35,335 bases of DNA from Phycisphaerales bacterium UBA4658 (GTDB lineage Bacteria > Planctomycetota > Phycisphaerae > Phycisphaerales > UBA1924), in NCBI GenBank assembly GCA_002405485.1, contig DHLW01000173.1:26784-62118 (forward strand). Direction: 5' to 3'. A program made the position numbers and the translations under genes. Every line of letters starts with the position of its first letter. The first letter of the stretch is position 1. Of this stretch, positions 16,406-25,014 are shown piece by piece. Under the pieces are notes generated by a model. The model was given only the letters and a program-made list of their open reading frames with translations, did no database searches and had not been told where the DNA came from.

Positions 16406-17344
16406 TTACCTTTGCGCCGACTTCTCAAAGAACGCCCGAATGGCCGCTTGTCCGGCGGGGGTGTTCCGCAGTCGAACGAGTTCTCGGCGCTCCACGTCCA
16501 ACGCGGCCTGCCAGGAGTCTTCCAGACCCGTTCGGACGGCGATGAGGACTGCTCGGGCGGGATCCGACTGCAGGGCTGGGTCGGGTTGGGCGTGAAGCTG
16601 GGCGAGTGCGGCGAGTACGGCGGGCTTGCGATCGGCGCGACCGATCCAGCGTGAAGGCATGCCGTCGCGGCGGCCGACGCGATCGCGATGGGCGGCGATC
16701 CACCGTTTGGCGGTGGGGACCAGGGCGTCGGGAGCGGGAGCGACGTCGTCGAATAGACGGGCCTGCACGGCTTCGTCGAAGGTCATGGGCTTGCCAATGG
16801 CGGTTCGCCGGATGGCCTCGGCGGGGTCGATGCGTGCGGGGAGGAGGTTGGTGCCTCCCCATCCGGGGCAGATGCTGAGACCGGCCTCGGGGAGTCCGAT
16901 GGGATAGGGCTTCCCGCTGGCGTTGGGGGAGCCGATGAGGGCGTCGCAGTGCATGGCGATCTCGAGCCCGCCGCCGAGGGCCGCGCCGCCGATCGCCGCG
17001 GCGGTGGGGCAGGGCAGGGTGCAGAGCATGCCGAAGACGCGTTGTCCATAGGCGAGATAGGCGTCCAGGGCACGATCGGCGTCGGGGTTGGCTGGGTCGG
17101 CCTGGATGGTCTTGAGATCAGCTCCGGCGATGAAGACGCGCGGGCTTGCGGAGGCGAGCACAAAGCCGGAGATGTCCTTGGGAAGGCCGCGGAGGGCGGC
17201 TTCGATCCTGCGAATGAGCGTCTCATCGAGGACCACCATCGGGGACCCGGGCTGCTCGAGCGTCAGGGTGGCGATCCCTGAGGCGTCGACATCGACCTGC
17301 AGTGGTTTGAGAGCCGAGGCGTGTGCTGGGGTGGGGGTGCTCAT
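16406..17344 (-). CDS. Enoyl-CoA hydratase/isomerase family protein (FadJ/FadB N-domain-like)
   Basis: A 312-residue crotonase-fold enzyme. The oxyanion-hole segments are present (RVFIAGADLKTI at about 70-80 and GGAALGGGLEIAMHCD at 119-134), and both catalytic glutamates of hydratases are in place: E128 in GGGLE and E153 in GLPEAGL, the latter followed by CPGWGGTNLLP. The C-terminal 70 residues, ending AAIRAFFEKSAQR, resemble the linker that follows the hydratase domain in FadJ/FadB, but no 3-hydroxyacyl-CoA dehydrogenase domain follows. It should hydrate trans-2-enoyl-CoA in beta-oxidation; the dehydrogenase is presumably encoded elsewhere. The start at 17344 is the first family-like methionine. 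It is divergent from lptD. Confidence 0.87.
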   Translation of the reverse strand: MSTPTPAHASALKPLQVDVDASGIATLTLEQPGSPMVVLDETLIRRIEAALRGLPKDISGFVLASASPRVFIAGADLKTIQADPANPDADRALDAYLAYGQRVFGMLCTLPCPTAAAIGGAALGGGLEIAMHCDALIGSPNASGKPYPIGLPEAGLSICPGWGGTNLLPARIDPAEAIRRTAIGKPMTFDEAVQARLFDDVAPAPDALVPTAKRWIAAHRDRVGRRDGMPSRWIGRADRKPAVLAALAQLHAQPDPALQSDPARAVLIAVRTGLEDSWQAALDVERRELVRLRNTPAGQAAIRAFFEKSAQR

Positions 17345-17452
17345 GGATGCAGAGTAGAACCAGTTGGCGTCCTCGGCCCGGCGCGCAAGCGACAGGTTGT
17401 CTGTCGGGAGAAGTGGGGATCCTGTTCCGGGGGCGGGATCGGTCTGGTGCAG

Positions 17453-17481
17453 TTGTGAGCGGGGGCACAATCCCGTAGCAT
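17453..17481 (+). promoter_or_regulatory. Sigma70-like promoter immediately upstream of lptD
   Basis: TTGTGA (17453-17458) and TAGCAT (17476-17481) are separated by 17 bases. The -10-like box ends 9 bases before the ATG at 17491, and no Shine-Dalgarno sequence lies in between, so transcription from here would give a nearly leaderless mRNA. It may drive the whole lptD-FAD-phn block. Assignment is by consensus only. Confidence 0.45.
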
Positions 17482-17490
17482 CCCCACCGC

Positions 17491-20400
17491 ATGGATCGCA
17501 CATCACTTCGTCGAAAGTTCGGACGGCCTGGCGGGAGCGCGGCGGCGTGGATCGTGGCGGTCTGTGGGGTCGCGCTCGGGCAGACCGCGCCGGCGCAGAC
17601 CACCTGGTTCGGGCAGGCCGCACCCTCTCCTGCCGAGATCACCGGGAAGGACTTTGGCGGCGTCAAGCTGCCCAGCCCGACGGAACGGGCGGATGTGACG
17701 ATTCGGGCGGCCCGGGCGTGGGTCTGGTCCGAAGGTGGTGGTGGGGGGAGCGTGCTCACGATCGGCGTGGACGGTTTGCCAGTCTCGACGCAGAGGATGT
17801 ATCTGCAGGGCGACGTGGTGGTGGAGTCAGGCCGGTTTACGTTCACGGCGGCACAGGCGGTGGTGTGGGTGCAGACGCTGGCCTCGACAGGAGCGCTGGG
17901 CGAGGATCGCGCGACGAGGCAGATCGCGATCTCGTTTGACCGCGTATCGGATCCTGGTGCGGAAGCGGGGTATGCGCAGGCGGCGGATCGCCTGCTGGTG
18001 ACGGCAACGCTGGATGGGACCTTGTCGTTGCGGGCCGACTCGCTCAACCCGGTGGCGCCGACGAGCGGCGCGCAGGGCGCGTTTCTGTCCGAGTCGGAGC
18101 AGCGGCTTGGGCGGCTGCTGCGTGGGCTGCTGGCGGGGCCTGAGGCTGCAGGGGAGCCGGAGCCGACGGCGGTACAGGCACCGGGCGTGGTGCGTGGGGC
18201 GATTTCGCCGGGGGTGAGCCGGCCGTATGAGCCGAACTCGCCGATTGCCCGCCAGAGGGGGGTGGCCGCGGCGCCGGTGCTGCCGCCGCAGGACCGTGTG
18301 GAGCCGCTGTTTGCGCGGGACGGAATCGTGACATTCGCGGCGGGGACGCGCGCGCCGAACGCGCCGACGGCTCCGGAGTTTGGGGAGGCGGCTCCGAACA
18401 GCGAGTACATCCGCGTGCTTCGGGGCGAGGAGGAGAACACGCTGCTGATCACGGGGGGTGTGGCGCTGCAGTACACGGACGTGCGCAAGACACGGAATCT
18501 GCTGATCACGGCGGAGCGGGCGGTGGTGTTCCTGGCGCCCGGACCGCTGAAGGACCTTGGGCGATTCGGGGTGGACGCGGTGCTTGGTGTGTATCTGGAA
18601 GGGGACGTGGTGGCGACCGATGGCCAGTACACGCTTCGCGGGCCGCGGGTGTACTACGACTTCAAGCAGAACTCGGCGGTGATGGCCGACGCGGTGTTCT
18701 CGACGGTCGATCCCCGAACGGGACTGCCGGTGTATGTGCGGGCGACGACGCTCCGGCAGGAGGCGGCGAACAAGGTCTCAGCGGAGAACGCCCGGCTGAG
18801 CACGACCTCGTTCTTTGATCCGGTCTTCTCGCTTGGGGCGTCGAAGATCACGGTGACACAGGCGCCGCGAGCGCAGTCGAGCCGGGCGGCGGGCGGAGAC
18901 GAGACGCTGACGTTCGTGGAGGCGCGGAACATCACGCTTCGGGGCCTCGGGGTGCCGTTCTTCTGGCTTCCGGGGTTTCGCGGCGAGATCGACGAGATTC
19001 CCCTTGAGGACGTGCGTGTGGAGAACTCGTCGGGCTCCGGCGCCGCGCTCAAGACGACGTGGAACGCCTTGAGCGTGCTCGGGGTGGACCGTCCGGAGTG
19101 GCTGCGTGTTCGCGCGATGGTGGATTACTACTTTGATCGCGGCATCGGGCTGGGCACGCGGACGAACTGGACGACGCCGACGATCACGGGCCAGGTGTTC
19201 GGGTACATGGTTCCCGAGGATTCGGGTCAGGACGTGCTGGCGACGGGGCAGCGGAAGGACGCGGACGACGAGTTCCGCGGGATGGTTCTGGCGGAGAACA
19301 GGTGGGAGATCACGCCGACCTGGACGCTGTTTGCGGAGGGGGCGTACATCAGCGATGAGACGTTCGTGGACGGGTTCTTTGATCGGATCGCCGAGGAGGG
19401 GCGCGAGGTCGCGAACTCGGTTCGGCTGCGGTACCTGGAGGGGAACAGCGTCTTCAGCGTGGAAGCACGCGGAACGTTCAACGATTTTTCGCCGAACCAG
19501 TACATCCAGCAGAGCCAGGGCTTCACGGTGAACAAGCTGCCGGAGGCCAAGTATGCGCGGCTGGCCGACGACGTGCTCGGAGGCATCCAGCCGGGTCTGC
19601 TGACCTGGACGCACGAGTATTCCGTCGCGCGGGTGGGGTTCAGCTTCAACGAGCCGAGAGCGGAAGAGTTCGGGTTCACGAGTGACGCGCTGGCGCAGCG
19701 GGCCTTTGGCGTGAACGCGAATCAGTCGATCGCGGATCGGCTGAGGGCGTCCGGGTTCAACGAGAAGGAGTATCTGCGGTACGACACCCGTCAGGAGCTC
19801 TCGGCGGTGCTCGATCTGTCGGTGTTCCGCGTGAATCCGTTCCTGGTGGGTCGGTTCACCGGGTATGACGCCGAGTTCGGGGAGATGAACGCATCGGCGG
19901 TGCAGGATCAGGAGGAGAGCTACCGGGCGTGGTGGGCTGCGGGTTCGCGTTTCAGCACGCAACTGGTGCGGATCGATGACTCGGTGCAGAGCGAGCTGTT
20001 TGACCTGAACCGGATCCGGCACATCATCGAGCCGAGCACGACGGTGTGGACGGCGGGCTCGACGATCCGGCAGGAGACGCTGGCGCCGTACGACCCGGAC
20101 ATCGAGGGTGTGAACACGGGTTCTGCGGTGCGTGCGGGCGTGACGAACACGTTCCAGACGCAGCGTGGCGGGCCGGGCCGGTATCGCTCGGTGGACGTGC
20201 TGAAGGTGGCGACGGACTTCACATTCTCGACGGCGGATCGCAACGAGACGTCGCCGTTTGGACGGTTCTTCGACTATCGCCCGGAGTACTCGGTGCTGGG
20301 CAACTACTTCACGGGCGACGTGGCGTGGCAGGTGACCGACGCGGTGGGGCTGACGTTCAACCAGATCTACGACTTCACGATCAACCAGCCGGCGCGGACC

Positions 20401-20745
20401 GTGGCGGGGGGACTGATCCAGCACTCGCCGGAGTTCAGCACGTACGCGCAGGTGCGGTTCCTGAATCCGCTGGACGCGACGTACGTGGACTTCGGGGCGA
20501 GCTATCAGTTGACGCGGGTGTACTCGGTCGGGGCAACGATGACGTTTGACGCCGACGAGAGCGAGATCCAGAACGTGAGCGGGTTCGTGCGCAGGAAGCT
20601 GCGAGAGGCGACGCTGGGCGTTCGGATCGCGTACAACAACATCACGGACGAGTCGAGCATCGGTGTGCTGTTTGAGCCGCAGGCAGCGTCGCAGCGACAG
20701 GTGTCGGCGGAGCGCAACGAGCGTCTGCGGGAGATCGGGCGGTGA
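17491..20745 (+). CDS. lptD: LPS-assembly protein LptD-like outer-membrane protein
   Basis: A 1084-residue exported protein. Residues 1-36 form a signal peptide (AAAWIVAVCGVALG then QTAPAQ). Two OstA/LptA-like beta-taco segments follow: one around MYLQGDVVVESGRFTFTAA (about 100-120) and a second around GVYLEGDVVATDGQYTLRGP (about 370-390) running into YYDFKQNSAVMADAVF. The C-terminal 550 residues alternate aromatic and polar residues, as in an outer-membrane barrel, with late strands such as VDFGASYQLTRVYSVGATM and LREATLGVRIAYNNI. LptD inserts lipopolysaccharide into the outer leaflet in diderms. The protein is longer than the enterobacterial one (about 780 residues), with a low-complexity linker around 190-290. 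The stop codon overlaps the start of the FAD oxidoreductase gene. Confidence 0.75.
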   Translation: MDRTSLRRKFGRPGGSAAAWIVAVCGVALGQTAPAQTTWFGQAAPSPAEITGKDFGGVKLPSPTERADVTIRAARAWVWSEGGGGGSVLTIGVDGLPVSTQRMYLQGDVVVESGRFTFTAAQAVVWVQTLASTGALGEDRATRQIAISFDRVSDPGAEAGYAQAADRLLVTATLDGTLSLRADSLNPVAPTSGAQGAFLSESEQRLGRLLRGLLAGPEAAGEPEPTAVQAPGVVRGAISPGVSRPYEPNSPIARQRGVAAAPVLPPQDRVEPLFARDGIVTFAAGTRAPNAPTAPEFGEAAPNSEYIRVLRGEEENTLLITGGVALQYTDVRKTRNLLITAERAVVFLAPGPLKDLGRFGVDAVLGVYLEGDVVATDGQYTLRGPRVYYDFKQNSAVMADAVFSTVDPRTGLPVYVRATTLRQEAANKVSAENARLSTTSFFDPVFSLGASKITVTQAPRAQSSRAAGGDETLTFVEARNITLRGLGVPFFWLPGFRGEIDEIPLEDVRVENSSGSGAALKTTWNALSVLGVDRPEWLRVRAMVDYYFDRGIGLGTRTNWTTPTITGQVFGYMVPEDSGQDVLATGQRKDADDEFRGMVLAENRWEITPTWTLFAEGAYISDETFVDGFFDRIAEEGREVANSVRLRYLEGNSVFSVEARGTFNDFSPNQYIQQSQGFTVNKLPEAKYARLADDVLGGIQPGLLTWTHEYSVARVGFSFNEPRAEEFGFTSDALAQRAFGVNANQSIADRLRASGFNEKEYLRYDTRQELSAVLDLSVFRVNPFLVGRFTGYDAEFGEMNASAVQDQEESYRAWWAAGSRFSTQLVRIDDSVQSELFDLNRIRHIIEPSTTVWTAGSTIRQETLAPYDPDIEGVNTGSAVRAGVTNTFQTQRGGPGRYRSVDVLKVATDFTFSTADRNETSPFGRFFDYRPEYSVLGNYFTGDVAWQVTDAVGLTFNQIYDFTINQPARTVAGGLIQHSPEFSTYAQVRFLNPLDATYVDFGASYQLTRVYSVGATMTFDADESEIQNVSGFVRRKLREATLGVRIAYNNITDESSIGVLFEPQAASQRQVSAERNERLREIGR

Positions 20746-21902
20746 GCGGCGCAGGGGGGAAGCCGTTTGCCGAGGTGGATCTTGCGGTGGTCGGCGCGGG
20801 GATCGTCGGGATCGCGATGGCGTGGGCGGCGAGCAGACTGGGGATGCGGGTTGCGCTCATCGACAGGCATGATCGCCAGATCGGGGCTTCGATCCGGAAC
20901 TTCGGGATGATCTGGCCCATCGGGCAGCCATCGGGGCTCATGCCCCGGGCGCTCAGGAGCCGGGAACTCTGGCTGGAGGCGGCGCGGGTCGCGGGAGTGT
21001 GGCACGAGCCGGTCGGCTCGCTTGGGGTTGCGTACTGCGAGGACGAGCTTGCCGCGATGGAGGAGTTCGCGGCGCGGCACGGTGGAGACGGATATCAGGT
21101 CCAGATGCTCTCGCCGGAGTCCGCGATGGAGCGTTCGGCCTGGCTGGTGCGAGAGGGGCTTCGAGGCGGGCTGTTCAGCCGAACGGAGATCTGTGTCGAT
21201 CCGCGTCAGGCGGTCGCGGCCATGACGAGGTACCTGTCGACGCTGGAGAGGGTGGATGTGCGGCTGGGTTCGCCGGTGGTATCGGTCGAACATCCGGTGG
21301 TGCGTCTGGCGTCGGGGGCGACGATCGCCGCGGAGCGCGTGGCGGTGTGCACGGGCGAGGAGACGCGGCTGCTGTTTCCGGAGGTCTATCGCGGGTCGGG
21401 GCTCACGATCTGCACGCTGCAGATGATGCGGACGGCGCCTGTGCCGGAAGGGTTCGGGCGGCTTGGCCCGATGCTGTATGCCGGGTCGACGTTGCGGCAC
21501 TATCGCTCGTTTGCAGGGTGTCCGAGCGTGGCCCGCGTGCGGGAGCGCTTTGCGCGGGAGCGGCCGGAGTTTGACCGCTGGGGCATCCACGTGATGGCCA
21601 GTCAGACCGCAACCGGGGAGCTCACGCTCGGAGACTCGCACGTGTACGGGGAGCCGGTGGAGCCGTTTCTGAGAGAAGAGATCGACGCGCTGGTGCTCGG
21701 GTATCTGCGGACGTTTCTGCGCCCGCCGGAGGTGCGCGTCGTGGAGCGCTGGAAGGGGAGCTACCCCAAGTTCATGGATGCGAGGACGGAGTTTGTGGCA
21801 TCCCCGAGTGCGGGCGTGAAGGTGGTGAACGGCGTGGGAGGGGCGGGAATGACGCTGAGCTTTGCGCTTGCCGAAGAAGTGCTGCGCGGATGGACGAGTT
21901 GA
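20742..21902 (+). CDS. FAD-dependent oxidoreductase of the phosphonate-associated (TIGR03364-like) type; probable aminoethylphosphonate oxidase
   Basis: A 386-residue D-amino-acid-oxidase-fold flavoprotein starting at GTG in a GTGA overlap with the lptD stop. The dinucleotide fold is intact (VVGAGIVG, G18/G20/G23, then acidic D41), followed by ASIRNFGMIWPIGQ, a block I associate with the TIGR03364 clade found in phosphonate clusters. C-terminal NGVGGAGMTLSFALAEEV closes the FAD site. Members of this group have been reported to oxidise N-methyl-2-aminoethylphosphonate, and in some cases 2-aminoethylphosphonate itself, directly to phosphonoacetaldehyde, releasing an amine and hydrogen peroxide. 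With phnCDE, phnA and phnY downstream and no phnW here, that role fits well. The exact substrate is inferred, not shown. Confidence 0.8.
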   Translation: MSGAGGKPFAEVDLAVVGAGIVGIAMAWAASRLGMRVALIDRHDRQIGASIRNFGMIWPIGQPSGLMPRALRSRELWLEAARVAGVWHEPVGSLGVAYCEDELAAMEEFAARHGGDGYQVQMLSPESAMERSAWLVREGLRGGLFSRTEICVDPRQAVAAMTRYLSTLERVDVRLGSPVVSVEHPVVRLASGATIAAERVAVCTGEETRLLFPEVYRGSGLTICTLQMMRTAPVPEGFGRLGPMLYAGSTLRHYRSFAGCPSVARVRERFARERPEFDRWGIHVMASQTATGELTLGDSHVYGEPVEPFLREEIDALVLGYLRTFLRPPEVRVVERWKGSYPKFMDARTEFVASPSAGVKVVNGVGGAGMTLSFALAEEVLRGWTS

Positions 21903-22015
21903 GCCGCGGCGGGGCGGACTGAGAAGATTCGATTAAGCAGGAAGTGGTGCGAGGCCGGGACCTTGTCGCGGGCGAACGCTTGTCGTCCGTCTTCGTCCCG
22001 GAGGTGGTGCACACG

Positions 22016-22927
22016 ATGGGCTCAGAGCAGACACAGACGGTTCTGGCCGCACACGGGCTGACGAAGGAGTACGCACCCGGCCGGGCGGCGATCGCCGAGG
22101 TGACGCTGCGGTTTGGAAGGGGCGACTTCGTGGCGGTGATCGGGCCGAGCGGCGCGGGCAAGAGCACGCTGCTGCGGTGTCTGAACCTGTTGATTCGTCC
22201 GACACGAGGGCGGGTGGAGCTTCTGGACCGGGACATCACCGAGTCGAGCGGCGGGCGCCTGCGGGAGGTGCGCGGGCAAGTGGGCATGGTGTTTCAGGGA
22301 TTCAATCTCGTGCGCAGGTTGAGCGTGCTGGAGAACGTGCTCGCGGGGCGGCTGCGCTTTGCGAGGGGGCCGGTGCGGCGGTTTGCGGGGGTGCTTCGGC
22401 TGTTTCCAAGGTCGGAGCGCGAGATCGCGTTTGCATGCCTGGAGAAGGTGGGGATCGCCGAGCAGGCGTTCAAGCGGGCGGATCAGCTCTCGGGCGGACA
22501 GCAGCAGCGAGTGGCGATCGCGAGGGTGCTGGCCCAGGAGCCGAGGGTGATCCTCGCCGACGAGCCCATCGCGAGTCTGGATCCCGAGAGCGCGCGGGGT
22601 GTCATGCGCACGTTGCGGGCGATCCACGACACGAAGGGCATCCCGGTGATCGTGAATCTGCACCAGGTTGATGTGGCTCGCGAGTTCGGATCGCGGATCG
22701 TGGGCATGAACGCGGGGCGCGTGTGCGTGGATGCGGCGGTGGATCGGGTGACTGCGGAGGACGTGGAGCGGGTGTACACCAGGGGGGCAAGCGGAACCGG
22801 AGAGCCGCGAGGGGATTCCGCAGAGCCGCGGCTGGTGTCCACTGGTGGCGCTGGCGGGGCTGACGGCACCGGGGGCAAGACCGAGGCGGTTCAACGCGTG
22901 GCGATGGCCGGCGGAGGGCGATCATGA
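22016..22927 (+). CDS. phnC: Phosphonate ABC transporter ATP-binding protein PhnC
   Basis: A 303-residue ABC ATPase with Walker A GPSGAGKST (43-51), Q-loop FQGFNLVRRLSVLENVLAG, signature LSGGQQQR (158-165), Walker B RVILADEP and the switch histidine in VNLHQVD. The block LVRRLSVLENVLAGRLRF is typical of PhnC. The ATG at 22016 follows GGAGGTGG (22000-22007); an earlier in-frame start would add sequence unlike the family. The last 40 or so residues are a Gly/Ala-rich tail absent from typical PhnC. The gene is 113 bases after the FAD oxidase, and its stop overlaps the phnD start (ATGA), so phnC and phnD are translationally coupled. It energises uptake of phosphonates through PhnE. Confidence 0.93.
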   Translation: MGSEQTQTVLAAHGLTKEYAPGRAAIAEVTLRFGRGDFVAVIGPSGAGKSTLLRCLNLLIRPTRGRVELLDRDITESSGGRLREVRGQVGMVFQGFNLVRRLSVLENVLAGRLRFARGPVRRFAGVLRLFPRSEREIAFACLEKVGIAEQAFKRADQLSGGQQQRVAIARVLAQEPRVILADEPIASLDPESARGVMRTLRAIHDTKGIPVIVNLHQVDVAREFGSRIVGMNAGRVCVDAAVDRVTAEDVERVYTRGASGTGEPRGDSAEPRLVSTGGAGGADGTGGKTEAVQRVAMAGGGRS

Positions 22928-23862
22928 CAGGACAGCGAAAGGCGTGGGTCTGGGCGGCTCTGGTGCTCGCGGGTCTGTGGATGGCGCTGGCGGTGGAGCA
23001 CGGCGTTGAACCGGCGCGGGCGGGAATGGCCGCGTCGTCGGCGACGGGACAGAACCCGCAGGCGGAGTGGCCGGCGAAGCTGGTGCTTGGGCTGGTGCCG
23101 GCGGAGGGCAGCTCGGACGTGGTGACGCGGTTTCAGCCGCTGGCAGAGCACCTGGAGCGGGTGCTCGGGGTGAAGATCGAATCGATGAGCGCGAGCGACT
23201 ACGCGGGGATGATCACGGCGATGAGCCACAAGCACGTGGACATCGCGTACCTCGGACCCAAGTCGTACGTCGAGGCGGCGACGAGGGCCGGGGCGCAGGC
23301 GGTGGCGATGGAGCTGGACCGCGACGGCGTGCCGGGGTACCACAGCATGATCGTGGCCCGCAAGGGCTCGGGCTGGACGAACGTGGAGGCGATCCGCGGG
23401 AAGACGTTCGCGTTCACCGATCCGAACTCGACCTCCGGGTACCTGGTTCCGCTCATGCACTTCAAGCGTGACCTGAAGGTCGAGCCCAAGCGGTTCTTCA
23501 GGGAGGTTCGGTTCGCGGGGTCGCATCAGGCGTCCTTGCTCGCGGTGGCGAACGGGTCGGTGGACGCGGCCGCCGCGAACGACCTGGACATGGCGCGGGT
23601 GGTTCAGAGCGGACAGCTCGATTCGTCCGATCTCGTGGTGCTGTGGAAGTCAGAGCTGATTCCGGGTTCGCCGATGGTGGTGAGGAAGGACCTGCCGAGC
23701 AGTCTGAAGGCGGCGATCACCGGTGCGCTGCTGATGCTCAACGAGGACAAAGCGGCGCTTGCGCAGCTTGGCAATGGCGGGTTCGTGTACGCGGGCGACA
23801 CGGCGTATGACGTGATGCGGTACCTGATGCGGATGCAGGAAGAAGGAGTGGGCAAGGAATGA
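22924..23862 (+). CDS. phnD: Phosphonate ABC transporter substrate-binding protein PhnD
   Basis: A 312-residue periplasmic binding protein. Residues about 6-33 form a signal peptide (WVWAALVLAGLWMALA). Family blocks include LGLVPAEGSSDVVTRFQPL, the motif DIAYLGPKSY (106-115), FTDPNSTSGYLVP (164-176), and GSHQASLLAVANGSVDAAAAND with H201 and D214. Tyr, Ser/Thr, His and Asp at these places form the phosphonate and amine pocket in PhnD proteins of known structure, so 2-aminoethylphosphonate or a relative is a sensible ligand. No lipobox cysteine is seen, so it is probably soluble. It overlaps phnC at its start and phnE at its end (both ATGA). Confidence 0.93.
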   Translation: MTGQRKAWVWAALVLAGLWMALAVEHGVEPARAGMAASSATGQNPQAEWPAKLVLGLVPAEGSSDVVTRFQPLAEHLERVLGVKIESMSASDYAGMITAMSHKHVDIAYLGPKSYVEAATRAGAQAVAMELDRDGVPGYHSMIVARKGSGWTNVEAIRGKTFAFTDPNSTSGYLVPLMHFKRDLKVEPKRFFREVRFAGSHQASLLAVANGSVDAAAANDLDMARVVQSGQLDSSDLVVLWKSELIPGSPMVVRKDLPSSLKAAITGALLMLNEDKAALAQLGNGGFVYAGDTAYDVMRYLMRMQEEGVGKE

Positions 23863-24998
23863 GCCCGGATGCGCCCGCAGGTTCACGGGCCGAATCGACG
23901 TACGCGTCGGCCGTGGCGCTCCGCCCTCGCACGCCGCTGTGGCGACGGATCCTCGGGCTGGTGCTCATGCTGGCGTGCGTGGCAACACTGGTTGCAAGCT
24001 GGCGAGCGACGAAGATGGATCCGGGCCTGCTCTGGAGCAACCGAGAGAAGGCGGCGGAGTTTCTGCTGGGGCGGACGGTCTCCGATGCCGACAAGGCGGC
24101 GGCTCGGGCAAGCGCGGAGCGTTTTCCGGAGATGCTCGCGACCGAGCGTGCCCGGGAGCTCATTCGCGGGGAGTATGGTGCTCGCGGCCAGCCCTTGCCC
24201 CGCGAGCCCCAGCTTGGTCGCGAGGTGCGGGCGCGGGCCGAGGCTCTGCTCGGCGAGAAGACGCCGGCGGAACGATCCGCGGAGGTCGAGCGGGAGTTTG
24301 CCCGTCAGCTTGCACAGATGCGAGGCGGGTTCTTTCCGCCGGAGCTTGGACGGAAGCAGCTCGCGACGTACCTGGACGCGCTTGTGGAGACTCTGGCGAT
24401 CGCACTCTGGGGCACGGTCCTGGCGGTGCTGGGCTCGATTCCGCTGGCGCTCATCGCGGCTCGATCGACGCTCGCCATTCTCGCGCCTGGAGAGTCAACG
24501 TCTCACCGGGTCCTGCGATGGTTGTCGAGGTTCGTGGTGCGACGATTCATGGACGGGTGTCGCGGATTCAACGAGTTCGTTCTGGCGCTCATCATCGTGG
24601 CGGTGATCGGTCTTGGGCCGTTCACTGGAGTGCTGGCGCTGTTCATCCACAGCATGGGGATTCTCGGGAAGGTGTTCAGCGAGGCGATCGACGCGATGGA
24701 ACCCGGCCCGGTGGAAGGTGTCGCCAGCACCGGGGCAAGTCCGCTGCAGATCATCTCGTTCGCGGTTGTTCCGCAGGTGATGCCGATGCTCGTGAGCAAC
24801 AGTCTGCTGCGTTTCGAGACCAACGTGCGCAGCGCGACGATCCTCGGGGTGGTGGGCGCTGGAGGCATCGGGTTCCTGATGTCCGACAAGATCAACGGCT
24901 ATCAGTATCGGGAAGTGTGCACCATGATGATCATCGTGATCGTCGCGGTGTCGCTCATCGATCTGGCCTGCACGCGATTGATGCGTGCGGTGGTATGA
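23859..24998 (+). CDS. phnE: Phosphonate ABC transporter permease PhnE with an enlarged periplasmic loop
   Basis: A 379-residue permease, about 100 residues longer than usual for PhnE (roughly 260-280). A first membrane helix (31-48) is followed by a charged, helical, Ala/Glu/Arg-rich segment (about 60-158) with no membrane character. The standard transport domain begins at YLDALVETLAIALWGTVLAV (171-190). The cytoplasmic coupling motif EGVASTGASP (286-295) and TILGVVGAGGIGFLM are intact. The extra segment would face the periplasm, where it could meet PhnD. The gene overlaps phnD by 4 bases. It forms the membrane channel of the phosphonate importer. Confidence 0.92.
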   Translation: MSPDAPAGSRAESTYASAVALRPRTPLWRRILGLVLMLACVATLVASWRATKMDPGLLWSNREKAAEFLLGRTVSDADKAAARASAERFPEMLATERARELIRGEYGARGQPLPREPQLGREVRARAEALLGEKTPAERSAEVEREFARQLAQMRGGFFPPELGRKQLATYLDALVETLAIALWGTVLAVLGSIPLALIAARSTLAILAPGESTSHRVLRWLSRFVVRRFMDGCRGFNEFVLALIIVAVIGLGPFTGVLALFIHSMGILGKVFSEAIDAMEPGPVEGVASTGASPLQIISFAVVPQVMPMLVSNSLLRFETNVRSATILGVVGAGGIGFLMSDKINGYQYREVCTMMIIVIVAVSLIDLACTRLMRAVV

Positions 24999-25014
24999 GG
25001 AGCACTCCGGCGCC

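Noticed and set aside
18778..20424. 548-residue minus-strand open frame inside lptD
   Set aside because: Arg/His-rich antisense shadow of the beta-barrel region, with no recognisable motif.
21962..21997. Pho-box-like direct repeats (CTTGTCG twice, then CTTCGTC) before phnC
   Set aside because: The spacing (17 and 12 bases) does not fit the 11-base period of PhoB sites, and the match to CTGTCAT is poor.
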